Shown piece after piece: positions 34,901 to 47,176 of a stretch of 64,000 nucleotides of DNA; position 1 is the stretch's first letter; each line of letters begins with the position of its first letter. The translations under genes and the position numbers were made by a program. The notes beneath the pieces are model-generated. The model saw nothing but the letters and a program-made list of their open reading frames with translations, did no database searches and was not told the origin of the DNA. The DNA lies in contig NC_058194.1 of assembly GCF_907165205.1 (NCBI RefSeq), forward strand, positions 18,848,856 through 18,912,855, written 5' to 3'. The DNA is from Coccinella septempunctata. Lineage: Eukaryota; Arthropoda; Insecta; Coleoptera; Coccinellidae.

Positions 34901-36938
34901 AGTTTTTATCAAAATATTTCATGAGAAAATTTCGAATTGTGAAAGGAAAAATTTAGGTAGGTAAGAAATGTGATCCCTTAAATAAAAATAATTGGTTGTA
35001 GTTCAGCATGTTTAAAATAAGAGTAAGAGATACAGTTTATGAAGAAGTATACAATTGAAATTTTCAGAATAATCAAAAAGACGCAAAAAAAGACGCGGTT
35101 TCGTTTCGTAATAAAATAAACATCTTTCCGAACGAGTGATCAGTAAATATGTGACTAACCTTCGGGGGAGGATTCTGCAGGTCAAATGCAACAAAAATAT
35201 TATAGAGTCTCTAACTTGGAATGCATTCAGAAAATCAAAGAGAGTTTTGTTGTTGTTAATAGGCTTGGACCGCTGGATTAGTGTTCCAAATTTAGGCTCT
35301 TTTTGATGTGAGAAAATGTTATACAGCATGTCCCAAATTTGGGATATGACGTCATCGATAATTATTTTATATAGCAATACTAATTTTAATGACCATTCAG
35401 AACGGACATCTATATAATGTTACAAATTTCAAATTCTCATTTCTTGTTGTTAAGAAGATATTTAACAAACATCAATTAATTCGAGAATCCAGGAATCTTA
35501 GTAATTTCAATGGAATAATTGAGGCAGTCTCAAAATTAACTTTTATGCTTGACAAAAAATTATGAACAAACCTCTTGACATTCCACTTTCCAAATGCCTG
35601 AATCATTTCATTAACTTGAAGGGAATTCCTTAATTTTCGAATTAGCTTATGTTTGTGAAATATTTGTTTAACGACAAGGGATAAGGATTTGATATTTGGT
35701 AGGCATTGTGTACCCAAAATTGTAATTTGTAGGAACCTACATATTCGAAATGTTGAAGTGAATAACTTCATTCAGATTATACCTAATCTAATTATTATTT
35801 GATCTTCTTTCTCTATGGGAACCATACTAACTGAATGATGATTACAACTATTTTGAGTCGATTTCAAAACACATATAATTAACGGAATTGACTATACAAA
35901 CTATTTTTCTATAACAATTTGCAGCTCAGTAATAAAGCATGTATGAATAGATTAACAGACTTTCAAAATGAAAATGAGATCGTACTGAATCGGAATAAGT
36001 AGAAACGTGTTTGAACCCAAGGTGAACCCTCAATTCAAGAAAATTATATTTCCTTCAGTTTAGTGAGTTTTACGCTTTGGAGGTTGGAATATGAAAATGA
36101 TTCTTCATTATGAGCTTATCTAATTGTGTTACTCAATTTCCTTTCAATAAGTACCACAGGTAAATAGTTCATGTATGAAATGAGACAAAGGAATAATTTC
36201 ATGGCTATTTGAATGTTATTGAACGAATGTTTCAGGTTTCAGAAGATTTTCACGTTTACTCGAAATCAACTAGTACCACAGGCAATTTGAAAATTGCAAG
36301 ATTCACGATGAGTTGAATTTATATAGTATGCATATCTACATATTCAAAAATTATACTTCAGAAAAATTGACGGTTCTACTCAATTATTGTGGCCTGTAAT
36401 TATTAATGTAACCAAAATGCATTCTGCAGTAATTATTAACTTTTATGCCGACTTATGAAACCTGTTTGGTCGCTAGACTATGGAGCAAACTTATCGTATT
36501 GAAGAAATTCGTCAAACTTGTTTGTTAACGATTTTTAATGTTTGGACAGTTAAATAATTTCATTCTGAATGCGTAATTCGAATTATTGGATAGGCAAGGG
36601 GTATTTCAAAAATATGAATATTTTTGAAATTTCTCAAGTTGCAACACGCTGTTTCAAAATATATCCTGTGTTATATCACAGACGAAATATGCATCGGAGA
36701 AATACGTGACATAGTTCTTATTCTCGAAAAAGAGTTTCCATGGGAAAAGGAATTTGAATACAAAAGCATTTGCAATATGCTAATTGATAGTTACAGCTAC
36801 CTGTATACTCACTTCAATTGTATCAGTTTTCTCATGAAATATGAGTTGTGTGCATTTTTTATGAAGCATGTCTGATCCAAAATATCTAATGATGGATGCA
36901 TTTTGGTCTTTGTTATCACTCTTCATGAAATAATTATA
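28998..36938. other. Large intron of the ACE-like gene, nothing else recognised
   Basis: By the gene model this lies within the intron 27389-38600. A repeat with a CACCCTGTA terminus ends at 34229. ORFs at 35012-35377 and 35472-35771 (minus) and 36624-36875 (plus) show no recognisable domain. The rest is AT-rich and unassigned. Confidence 0.4.
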
Positions 36939-38550
36939 TTTTTTTTTTTTTTTTTAAGGTTTGCCGCTTCGACAGCTAGGTCATTAGCGGTGTTGGAACT
37001 GTTACATGTATGACTTAGGGGACTATTTACAATTAAATTTTCACATTGATAGACTTTATAAAAGCTAAAGTATTGAGGATATCCGTTGTGTTGATCTTAA
37101 GAGCTTCTTCCATCTTGATGTTCACATTGAAATGATTCCTTTGGGTCTGGTACATGCTGCATTCTGTTATAATGTGCCGGATGGTGATATTGGTGTTGCA
37201 TGTAGTACATATTGGGGCGTTATCCTTTGCTAGGAGGTGTTGATGAGATACAAGGCTATGTCCGATTCGGAGTCGTCCTATGGTCACTAAGTCTCTTCTA
37301 TGTTGGGTGATAGGCTTTAGGTTGGATATAGTTGGGTCGATGAGTGCAAGTTTGGACCTTTGATGTTGCCAAATATTTTTCCATTTTTTCTTTATAAAGG
37401 TTTTGTAGGTGTTACTCATATCGTAATTGGTCAACATATCAATTTCCTCTACTGAAGAGATTGCTTCTTTTGCTGCCTGATCAGCTTTCTCATTTCCATC
37501 TATGCCACTATGTGAAGGAACCCAAACTATTTGGCAGCTATTATGTCTGGAGTACAAGGATGTCAATAGATCTCTTATCTTAGTCACCATAGTGTTACTC
37601 GAGTAGAGCTCTTGAATTGCTTGAATAGCACTTAATGAATCTGTACACACGACAGAGTGGGCAATGTTTTGTTCCTCAATATGTTCCAGTGCTTTCGAGA
37701 TGGCTACTAATTCTGCTGTGAATATGGAACATTCTGTTGGAAGTCTGAATTTTTTTGTATGTGACTGTGTGAGGAAGGCGCATCCAACTCCTTCAGCTGA
37801 CTTGGAGGCATCGGTGTATACTATTACTTCATCTTCATGTTTGGCCATTAATTCATTGAATTTTCCTTGAATAATGAGAGGGTGTATGTTCGTTTTTCTA
37901 TATAGTGTAAGTGAAGTGTTTGTATCAGCCCTTTTGTGAGACCATGGTGGTTGTGATGGTAATTTATGTTTTAGAGTTACAGGTATTCTAAAGTCCGCCA
38001 GGACATGATTCACCTGGTGGTATAGAGGAGACTTAAGGTTTCTTCGATCTGAGTAGAGCTGCTGGTTTTTGTCTCTATAAATTTGGTTTTGAATAGGATT
38101 TTGTTCATCAGCCGAGATCCTAGATGCGTAAGTTAATTGGAGCATCTGTCTTCGAAGATGGAGTGGCATCTCACCCATTTCCCTGCAGAGGCTGTCAGTG
38201 GGACTTGTGATAAAGGCTCCTGAAGCTAATCGTAGTGCTGTGTTTTGTACGACGTTAAGGCTACTCAATACGGATGCAGAAGCCGTTGCATATATAATAG
38301 ATCCATAATCCAGTTTTGATCTTATAAGTGTCCTATAGATAATCAGGAGTGTTTTTTCGTCGGATCCCCAGTGGTTATTAGCTAAGACTTTCATAATATT
38401 CAGGCGCTTAGTACATTGGAAATAGTAAGTACTTTGAATATTGAGAGTGAAGGCTAGGCTTATTAGATATGTAAGACGTGACTTGAAAGTCCCTAACACT
38501 TGAAGTAAATGGCGATTAAAGCACTTTGCACCTCTAAAAAATTGCAATAA
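36939..38550 (-). mobile_element. 5'-truncated LINE with poly(A) tail
   Basis: A 17-base T run at 36939-36955 is the poly(A) tail of a minus-strand insertion. It is followed by about 80 bp of 3' untranslated sequence and the ORF 37033-38547. The 5' limit near 38550 lies about 50 bp inside the intron from the ACE-like exon at 38601. No clear target duplication was found. Confidence 0.8.
37033..38547 (-). CDS. LINE ORF2 fragment: reverse transcriptase tail plus RNase H, 504 aa
   Basis: C-terminal part of a Jockey/I/R1-group retrotransposon polyprotein. Residues 44-120 (CTKRLNIMKVLANNHWGSDE and RSKLDYGSIIYATA) are the post-catalytic reverse transcriptase region. The RNase H domain has all four acidic residues: YTDAS (Asp 246), FTAELVAI (Glu 279), VVCTDSLSA (Asp 303) and GNEKADQAA (Asp 356). 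WVPSHSGIDGN is intact. A C-terminal CTTCN...H...C pattern resembles the gag-like zinc knuckle after RNase H in this group. The YADD and endonuclease domains are missing through 5' truncation, so the first Met is arbitrary and the piece is not autonomous. It is open throughout, which suggests recent insertion. Confidence 0.88.
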   Translation of the reverse strand: MQFFRGAKCFNRHLLQVLGTFKSRLTYLISLAFTLNIQSTYYFQCTKRLNIMKVLANNHWGSDEKTLLIIYRTLIRSKLDYGSIIYATASASVLSSLNVVQNTALRLASGAFITSPTDSLCREMGEMPLHLRRQMLQLTYASRISADEQNPIQNQIYRDKNQQLYSDRRNLKSPLYHQVNHVLADFRIPVTLKHKLPSQPPWSHKRADTNTSLTLYRKTNIHPLIIQGKFNELMAKHEDEVIVYTDASKSAEGVGCAFLTQSHTKKFRLPTECSIFTAELVAISKALEHIEEQNIAHSVVCTDSLSAIQAIQELYSSNTMVTKIRDLLTSLYSRHNSCQIVWVPSHSGIDGNEKADQAAKEAISSVEEIDMLTNYDMSNTYKTFIKKKWKNIWQHQRSKLALIDPTISNLKPITQHRRDLVTIGRLRIGHSLVSHQHLLAKDNAPICTTCNTNITIRHIITECSMYQTQRNHFNVNIKMEEALKINTTDILNTLAFIKSINVKI

Positions 38551-38600
38551 CTACGATACATATCTCAAACAGCCATAAAGTATCAAGGTATTGTACTCAC

Positions 38601-38741
38601 TTTAAAATGTTTCCGGCTTCCTTACTCCTGTAAATATCGCATTTATGTAATGGGTATAGAGGATCTTTTGGATTGTATTGACCGGCAGCTATACACATGG
38701 ATCTGTAGATTTGGAACTGGAGGATAGTGCTGACAAAATAT
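38601..38741 (-). CDS. Angiotensin-converting-enzyme-like peptidase, penultimate exon
   Basis: This 141 nt exon lies between the acceptor CTTTTCAG and the donor GTGAGT. The translation YFVSTILQFQIYRSMCIAAG then LHKCDIYRSKEAGNILK matches the highly conserved M2-family segment near the C-terminus (YFVSxxLQFQ...C.AAG...L..CDIY.SKEAG). It ends two bases into a Lys codon that the exon at 27073-27388 completes. The HEXXH zinc site and the exons encoding it would lie upstream (higher coordinates) and were not found, so either they are beyond the window or the gene is incomplete. Confidence 0.88.
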
Positions 38742-39359
38742 CTGAAAAGATACCAGAAATTTTATTGAATTTTTTTTGAAATATCAAAAGATATCGAAGA
38801 AATATACATTTTCAACATTTGCCACTCATTGGATTTTGTGACTTATTATTCCATTAAACCATGGTAAAAATTTACCCACCAATATGATTGAACCATCTTT
38901 ATTTTCCAAGAGCTATCCAAATGTGTTCTTGGAAATTTTATTGAAAAAGGCAATGAAATTTATTAAGAAAAAAACCGTTTTTTGAAGAAAGTCAATAGAT
39001 ACTGATAATTGGACTACTTCTCAAAACTAAATCGTATAGAGACATTTTCTGAAACTTCCTTTTTTCATTTTAACTTCAAGGATTCAAAGTATCCCGAAAA
39101 CGACCAAATTTATTCATATTAATGTTATCTTCTGCACTCATATGAATCCATATGATATGGCTTTTCTCAAAACCTCAGAATTTCCTTACGTCAAAATAGG
39201 AAGTTTATACTTCAGTGGTACATGAAATCAAAAACTTTCTACTTGACATAAGTTGAAATATTCCTATTTAAAAACCACCAGATGCTTCCAAGCTTCAATA
39301 AGAAAGGTACGAGTAATATAGATATAGATGAACCAATGACACAAAGTTCTTTCCTCATA

Positions 39360-39907
39360 TACAGGATGATTCATAACATTTGGGACATAGGCTAAGGGCA
39401 GATTGTTTGGACCAAAATATGGCGATAGGACCAAATATACCTCAATAAAATATTGCTGTGGAAAAAAATAGCGGACGTTAAAGTTGAATTTTTTTTTCGT
39501 TTTCTGCTAATAATTTCACTGTATATTTTTTCATCCGTTTTTAAGAAAAACACAATTGAACAGTTCAGAGCATCGGAAGGGGATTTAAAGTAACGATTTA
39601 TTTATTTTATTTATTTATTTCGATGATAAAGCTTAATTAAAAACAATGTAACATAAAAAGAATAAACTTAAATTAAATGTTCTACGTGGCCTCCTCCGAC
39701 TTCTATGCCTTTTCTAATTCTTTTAATAAAGGACTTTCGAACTTCGAAGAAAATATTATTCTGTCCCCTTGTAAAAAATTCAACTTTAACGCCCTTTATC
39801 TTTTTCCACAGCAATATTTTATTGAGGAATATTTGGTCCTATAGCCATATTTTGGTCCAAACAATCTGCCCTTAGCCTCAGTCCCAATAGTTATGAATCA
39901 CCCTGTA
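39360..39907. mobile_element. Foldback element, 548 bp, TACAGGATG...CACCCTGTA ends
   Basis: The left arm TACAGGATGATTCATAACAT...AGGCTAAGGGCAGATTGTTT and the right arm form inverted repeats of about 135 bp, including the GGACCAAAATATGG and CAATAAAATATTGCTGTGG blocks. A TTTATTTATTTATT simple repeat lies in the loop. No coding region. Confidence 0.8.
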
Positions 39908-42900
39908 TTGAAACGTGTTAGGAAACTGTAGAACAAAATCTGCCTCAATGAGACTCCAGTTTCTTTACTTCAATTATTGATTTTCATCATGTATAGGCCA
40001 CACAAACTCAATTCTTCTTAATATGGTCGTGATAATATGATCTGAACAAATCAGAACGTTTGAATAAGGGCCTAATGGGTATGAAAAATTGAATGTATAC
40101 CCAACAAATCAGACTCCAAATTGATATATCCTGGAGAACCTTTAACTTCCTAATTGATGAATGGTACAAGCACCTATTTCCTCCGAAGTGAACTTAGGGT
40201 CAAGAAATTATTCAGTGCGTATTATTCACTTGAGCCCTCTCTTAGTTAAAATATAGAGAGGGAATACATACGATCAAGAAATTAAACCAATCAAGAATAT
40301 TGAAGAATTATTATTGTTTCCCCTTTCATATTTCCGCGGTCAAAAATGATTTGATGAATGTATCAGAATAATACTGAATTTCAGTAGGGCAACCATCAAA
40401 ACTGAAGCAATTGCAAGGAAATCTTTTTCATTGAGAGATGATCACAGCACAACACGTTTACCTTTTTTTATCAAGAGAAGGTGATGTATTGATGAGATTA
40501 TTCAAGAATCGGAAGACCAAATACAACCTTGAAATGAGTAAAAGGAACCAAAAACATCGCATTAAGAACTAAAATATGAATTACATGCTTTTTACTTATA
40601 TGAGCTATTTAACCACATGTTTCGCTATCAGAGTAGCAACTTCAGGTGGGGAAAGGTTTACTTCCACCTGCTACTCACGGTAGCATCTGAGGAAGCACCT
40701 GCTTCTCACAATAACATCTTCAGGTTAAGTTAAACCTTGCTCTACTACCGGTAGATTCGGCTGACTTGGGACAGTCCTGTAACTTGGGATAATTACCCCC
40801 CTTTGTAGATTTCTTTGTTTCTTACCATTTATGAGTGAAGGGACAAACTTATAAGATTGTGTAGCATCTTTTCGGTTAGTTCAATAATTAATTCCTGTTG
40901 AGTTTGTCGTAACCAGAGAGTTTGAATTGACAGGAAAAATTAACGAATTCAGGAGAGTAAAAGCGCGTTTTTTATGGCCCTTATACTTTCTAGTGTCCTG
41001 TACATAAGTTTCACTTTGTGCATGCGTAATTTTTTTTCTGGATATGTGGGATATTGGGATTTTAGATATGTCATGAAACAAGGTTGTTTACAAATCAAAC
41101 GGAACACGGATCTCCTTCAATTATTTTGTTGTTTCATAGGGTGACTTGGGACAATGCAGAATAGATACAAGCGGCGCATTGGCAGCAGGAAATTTGCCGA
41201 TTTTTCGCAAAGAAATCACCAAATAATGAAAGAAATCAAAGTTCCCTTGTTTTGTTTAGTTTTTTTACATTTGAGTTGCAATATATTTATTCACTTTGGC
41301 TGTAATATGGGTTCATCATTAAATTTCCTTACCGAATTTCAACTATATAATCACAAATTCTAATTTTTCTAAACTATACACCGTTCCATATCACCTATTG
41401 CATTTGAGAGTTGAGAAATCAATAAATTTTAACTTGTGTCCCAAGCCTCCCAAATCGGTGGGTGACTTGGGACAAGTATATTTTATTTATTTCAAAATTT
41501 ATATCCGAATTCTGAAGCATGGTATATATCCTAATCAACAGTCTGAGTCCTGAGTCATTAAGCATTTTCTAACCTCTCAATTCCTTCGAAAGGCTTCAGT
41601 GGTGGGTCTCAGAAATATTGGGATAACTGATAAATGTAGTAAAATATTCGAAATTGTTATATTCTATGAATATTCGCTTCTGCGCAGTGGACAAAAAGTA
41701 ACCCAAAAGCGATTCATGCCTTCGGAACTTGCAATTTTGTAGAAGAATTATCGAATTCCAAAACACGCAAACTTCAATGTATAATTGTGGAGTTTGTCAT
41801 CTACGAGGGATGGAATTTTTTCAAATGGCAACCCTAACTCTTTTTACCAGAAATGAATAGACCTTCTGATGATGAGGACGAGTTTGTGATCGATGAGGTG
41901 TTTTTGTCAATCCATTTCTTATTACAGGAATGAGTGTGCTGAACTTATACAACTTCTTCAAGCAACATATCTCTTTAAAGGATAGTAATTGATGAAAGAT
42001 GAAGAAACGTATGAATTCAATGTTCACTCAATTTTGTAATTGTTATTTTTATTCAGTACCTACATATAGTTCATCAAATATGAGGAATAATATTTCATTA
42101 TTGATATATCAATAATGAATTGCTACTATATAGGGGAAAAACATGTTTTCGATAGCCAACAACAGTATATTGAGTTTTTTTGTTATATTTTTGATCGCAT
42201 CATCAGAAATGAGAAAACTGTCGATCTATCTCACACTATGAATTCGAATAACTCAAATAGAGACAGTTTTCTCCTGCCTATCGATTCGATGAAAAACACA
42301 AGTAGTTACCAATAAAAGTTTCGAACAATATCCTTGAGTGGAATTTTTTTCTCGAATTATTTCAAATCAATTTGGAAATCGTAAAATTCATGTCCGTTCC
42401 ACTAACTAATATTAATTCATATTATCATTTCAACGTCTCACAATAATTCCATTTGCATTTCATAATTAGTTGAATTTCATCAATTGTAACAAGATTCTTG
42501 GGACGTTGAGCATAAAAATATAATTGCTTCATGAAATAATAATCACTATTATCAACCGTAACCAAGTTCAAATAGTATTCTCCATAATGGATAGCTCGTA
42601 ATGGACTTTTAACCTAAAAAGAAAACGGGAAAAAACTCTACGATCCGAGGTCAAATTATGCCAAAAACATTGGAGGTACATAGTTGGTTAGATGAATAAC
42701 CAGTCTTCGCAAACTCAAACGTTTCCGATTTAAAAGCTAGGTGATACATTTTTCCAATTTTTTAAGTTTTAATTTTTTTTCAATTTTTATTTAGCTAGGA
42801 TAGAAGGAGTAGTTATCTGAAATATTTTTCATACAATTGATGGGAATGAATTGAATGTGTTAGTGGAAAGAGGATTAGGTAAAGTGTTGATGCCAGAAAA

Positions 42901-44593
42901 TTGTTAATATGGAGAAAATCAAACTTTTTTCTATATATCACATAAGTGATTATTGCTTTCACTGAATTTTTTTTGTCCTACTGAAACTTGAGGTTCGAGT
43001 TATCATAATTATTTTAAATATTGTGAATATCCATAAGATTATAGAATATTCAAAAAGTGTCGATAACATTTATTTTCCAGAACTGTTATTAAAACAGCGA
43101 AGGTAATAACACTGTTTAAGTAGCCAATGACTAAATTACGGTTAACTTCATATTTTCACCATGTTCATCTAGACTATATGTTACTTTTCCCAAACCGATC
43201 ATTTTTCTCATAAAAAATAATCGTTTCCTGTGAATGGACTGAATAAGTTTAACTCTCCATATCGATCGTTATTGTTGGAGCAAAAGATGTTATATGATCC
43301 CAAATATAGTTCAAGGAAGGTGTCCATGTGTATTTGATTTCCGCCTAGCTTTCAGACATGTAATAAATAGCCATTGCAAGAAACAAGTTTAAGGCTGGAA
43401 AACTTTCGCGTTTCTGTTTCACCTAATTATATTCCATCCTAAGCAATCATCAAATAACAACAGAAGATTATGTGGCTGCTCGGGTACCAACTGACGCATG
43501 AAGATATAATACATACCGGCAACTATTACACAAGCTTCTCAACATATGTGCAGTTTAGTAACTACAAAATACTGAGGTTTTGACGGCGGGCCAAGAGCTA
43601 GATTTTCATTCATTTCTACATGTAGAACCTGTAGTAGTCACTGTCAGTATTGACACTGAATGTTGAGTAATATTCCATTGCTTTTTCAATACTTTTTGCT
43701 GATTGATAGAGAAAATAGTGGCTTTTCGATGAATGAAGGTTTTGGCGAGAAAAACTGAATTGTATATCATACTTGGGCTCTGGTTTCCCAGATATTCCTT
43801 CCAGTTGTTTTATCTTTCAGTTGAAAAGTTTTAGAACGAAAAACTATCAGGCCAGGAAATCCACCGGTGCTAACCTCACTTTTGTCAAGCGGAAGACTGA
43901 CGTTAATTAGTTTAAATTTGCGTTTGGTTAAGGTCCAAAATCTCGAATTTTGTTCCTATTTCCGACATGTCGGCTACTTACTAACTAAATGTAATCAAGT
44001 ATGTTCGGACTATAAGGTATTATATTGATATACTCAGTTGAAAAAGTGAATTTGAAATCTATGAACCAAAGCTTGGCTCTGAAAGTTTAATATGTTAAAA
44101 AGTTTTGAGCGTTAGGTACTTTTGTACATATCACCATGAAAATCTTTGCTTGATTCCACGAAAAATATTATATCACGGAAAAACCGATGTATTCAATTTA
44201 TTTGTTAGGGTTTTTGTTGTAGGAAGGCAAAAATGGTAATTGTGAAAAAAAAACCTTTCTACAAGAGGATTTTATTTTTTTTATGAACGGCTAGGTATTC
44301 TTTCAATCTTTGAATTAAATAGGTTTTTTCACTGAAAAAAATTTAAATCAATTGAGCTGCAATAGAAACTAAGCGTCCAGTTTCAAATACCTTAAAAATA
44401 TCACGTTTATTTGGTGCACGTAAACGTGAAAATTACACTGGACAAGGACAACACTGCTTTATGTCTGTAACTCTGATTAGCATAAAAATACATACTAGAT
44501 AATTACTAAGAGCTGTAGTTTTAGGAATTTGCATTTTTTTTATTTTTATTAAGAAATACAGGAAAATTATTACATGTTCAAGTGAAATTTGTA
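39908..44593. other. No gene recognised
   Basis: AT-rich sequence. Several copies of GACTTGGGACA occur between about 40750 and 41475 in both orientations, possibly transposon ends. No coding signature was seen on either strand. Confidence 0.4.
41730..42010 (+). repeat. Dispersed repeat family M, copy
   Basis: Best-preserved match to 5375-5790: TTGTGGAGTTTGTCATCTAC, CAAATGGCAACCCTAACTC, CCAGAAATGAATAGACC and GGATAGTAATTGATGAAAGA. Confidence 0.5.
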
Positions 44594-45347
44594 TACCGGG
44601 TGTCCCAGAGCTTTTAGGCCAGCAAATATCTCAGTTACCTGCGGAAAAAAAAAAATTGAAAAAAATTCTTGTCGTGAGAGACCATACGCTCTTTCATGCA
44701 GCATAGCAAAATCCACCCCCTGACAAACAACCCCCGAGAAACCACCCCTAACTTTTGTTTTTCAAATGGCACCCCCATGTTTGTTGTGCTTCAACTTACA
44801 GTTTTTTTCATTTCTCATTTAATGATGTATCATGGTAGCTAGAATGGCATGCAGAATTATGGAAAATAAAAATACAAATGAAATACGAATTTATACGCTC
44901 AGCTGTATTGTTACTGCAGCATTATACTAAAGATACCGATACCGTAGGAATAAAACAAAGCACAAAAAGTTCTAACATTTTATTGACTCTTTTTTTTCAA
45001 CATCCACTTTTTCTTGTCTCTACAATGTGGACTAATTCGATCAGTCCAATTAACAGTACCCACTAACGAATTCAATTTTATCGAGTGACTATCTTTACAA
45101 CTACATATTATGATATATCATTGATTGAGAATTAAAAAGAGCTGTCAGTTGAAGCCAAACAAACATGGGGGTGCCATTTGAAAAACAAAAGTTAGGGGTT
45201 GTTTCTCAGGGGTTGTTTGTCAGGGGGTGGATTTTGCTATGCTGCATGAAAGAGCGTATGGTCTCCTACGACAAGTATTTTTTTCAATTTTTTTTTCCGC
45301 AGGTAACTGAGATATCTGCTGGCCTAAAAGCTCTGGGACACCCGGTA
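44594..45347. mobile_element. Foldback element with ~210 bp arms, 754 bp, TA target duplication
   Basis: It begins TACCGGGTGTCCCAGAGCTT and ends in the reverse complement GCTCTGGGACACCCGGTA, with TA on both sides (44592-44593, 45348-45349). The arms include CACCCCCTGACAAACAACCC and CAAATGGCACCCCCATGTTT. The short loop has no recognisable coding sequence. The ORFs at 45165-45350 and 45220-45444 largely read through the arms. Confidence 0.85.
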
Positions 45348-45349
45348 TA

Positions 45350-45450
45350 GGAATCCCAACCTCCTTTATAAAGCTCTTCAATTGTTCTTTCAAACTTTGA
45401 TGGAATCTATCACCCTGCTTTTCACTAAATTTGTGCAGATTCATTTGGAA
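45350..45450 (-). pseudogene. Possible repeat-derived protein fragment
   Basis: Minus-strand reading gives MNLHKFSEKQGDRFHQSLKE, resembling the (G)ERFHQD motif found in a multicopy arthropod protein family of unclear role. Only about 30 residues are visible, next to a foldback element, with no intact gene. Confidence 0.25.
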
Positions 45451-45528
45451 TCGCTAGAAATATGAGAGTAAGCATTTGTAGTTGTTGCAATAGTATGCAC
45501 TCAACAAGCTCGAAAAAAGGAAGTCATA

Positions 45529-46230
45529 TACAGTGTGATTCTTTAACTCGTACAAATATTTCAACAGTAGATTCTTGAGGTCAAAAGAAACAGTTTTTTC
45601 CTATACAATATTTTTCGAATAGACACAGTTTAAAAGAGACAGGCTGTAAAAACCATAAAAAATTACTTTTAGTTCTCTTTCACAGACGGTTTCATCGAAT
45701 GAAATGAATTTCGGAATATCGTTTTTCATTTATTTGATCAATCGTTTTCCAACACAAGATATCTACATGTCTTGCAGTTCTTTCATTTTGACCATTACTT
45801 ACAATAAAAATATGAAACATTCAAAAAACCCAACTCTTGAAACTTTGTTGGACCCTATACCCCACCTAATGAATATTTGAGCGTTTTGAAAAATAAAGGT
45901 AATCCTCATATTTTCTCGTATAATGCGCCGTTTTCGAGTAATTTGATGTTCAAAAATAAAAAATATCTGTGATATTCGGAAAATTGGGTATTTTGGCTGA
46001 ATTCAACTCTGTTTGAAAGATCCACAGATGTGTAGTGTCATAGATATAGCTTGTTATTCTCAAGGGACTTATGTTTCTCCAGGGGTGGCATAGCTCATTA
46101 TGAAAACTTAAAATGGCTATATCTTTTTATCAGGGCCGAATCGGAAAAAATGGTATGGGAAAAAAGTGTTCCTTTTGACCTCAAGAATCTACTGTCAAAA
46201 TATTTTTATGAGTTAAAGACTCACCCTGTA
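45529..46230 (+). mobile_element. Foldback element, family E copy 2 (~702 bp)
   Basis: The ends TACAGTGTGATTCTTTAACT and AGTTAAAGACTCACCCTGTA form long inverted repeats continuing through CAACAGTAGATTCTTGAGGT. The interior matches 2799-3288, with extra sequence on the left side absent there. Confidence 0.75.
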
Positions 46231-47105
46231 TAACTAAAAAATTATTCAAGCTCACAATTTGATTTCATAGTTTGATTCGACTTTTCCGAGACACCCATGG
46301 CTTGTGTTGAATGGACAGACAATGTCTCCTCAACAAATCTATAATTCAAAAAAAAAAGAAAATATATTGTAAATTCCCTGACCATATAAACATCATGTAA
46401 GGGACACAACGCCCTTAGTCTCCATTAACTTTACTATGGGATGTTTGAGGATGTTTTGAGATTATTTCGGGCCTCTGCATAAGAAAATTTGGCTGTCATC
46501 ACTTAAAAATGACTTAAACATCGAAAAAAATTCGAGCATAAAACGTCTCTCATCTTCATTTTTCATTGATAAAGCAGAAGGATGTAAGTTTCTATTCACA
46601 ACTCACACAGTGATTAAACGTTTGAAGAAGTCCCTCCACTTTGAAAAAGGGCAACGTAATCAAATTTTATCCGATAACATTAATCAAACCCTTATTTTCA
46701 TTCAGTGCAATAAGCCAATACCCCAAAGCACCATCAACAAGAAATACTCACAAACAGCCGCTTTTTAATTACTCTTTTCATGTCTCGATCGCGAAGCTAC
46801 ACGCTCTTGAAAAAAAATCGTTATTTCTTCAACTTGAAGCCACATATGCCTGCGGAATATTCACTGACGCCGGTTCCGCAGTTAACGAAATACCAGCTGA
46901 AGAACTAAAACTGTTACGCTCGCTGAGTACATATCGGGACCATGCGATGGTCCTCGCATCAAGAATTACGTAAGGGACTCCACTGAAAAATGACTTTCTC
47001 GATCGTGGAAACGGTTCACCTTCTTCTTCGAGGGGGGCACGTTTTGCACAACCCGATGCGACCAAACAGCGGTGGTGGTCGAGGAACAGCGAAAGCCCAC
47101 TTATG

Positions 47106-47113
47106 TATAAAAG
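47106..47113 (+). promoter_or_regulatory. TATA box of PYPV-repeat gene 1
   Basis: TATAAAAG lies about 70 bp before the first ATG. A start site is expected near 47136, where ATCAAGCAGTTC resembles an arthropod initiator. The upstream 46.8-47.1 kb is less AT-rich than the surroundings. Confidence 0.7.
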
Positions 47114-47176
47114 TCATTGGAGACTCCCCAAAATCAAGCAGTTCACTTCTTGAACTTACACACTAAACCTTCCTTC

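Noticed and set aside
35012..35771. Minus-strand ORFs of 121 and 99 codons in the ACE-like intron
   Set aside because: Hydrophobic, AT-driven composition without recognisable motifs; a TACAGCATGTCCC string nearby hints at transposon debris rather than a gene.
46641..47065. ORFs on both strands just upstream of the PYPV gene 1 TATA box
   Set aside because: No recognisable domain, no transcript signals for them, and the region is more simply the gene's promoter-proximal DNA with lower AT content.
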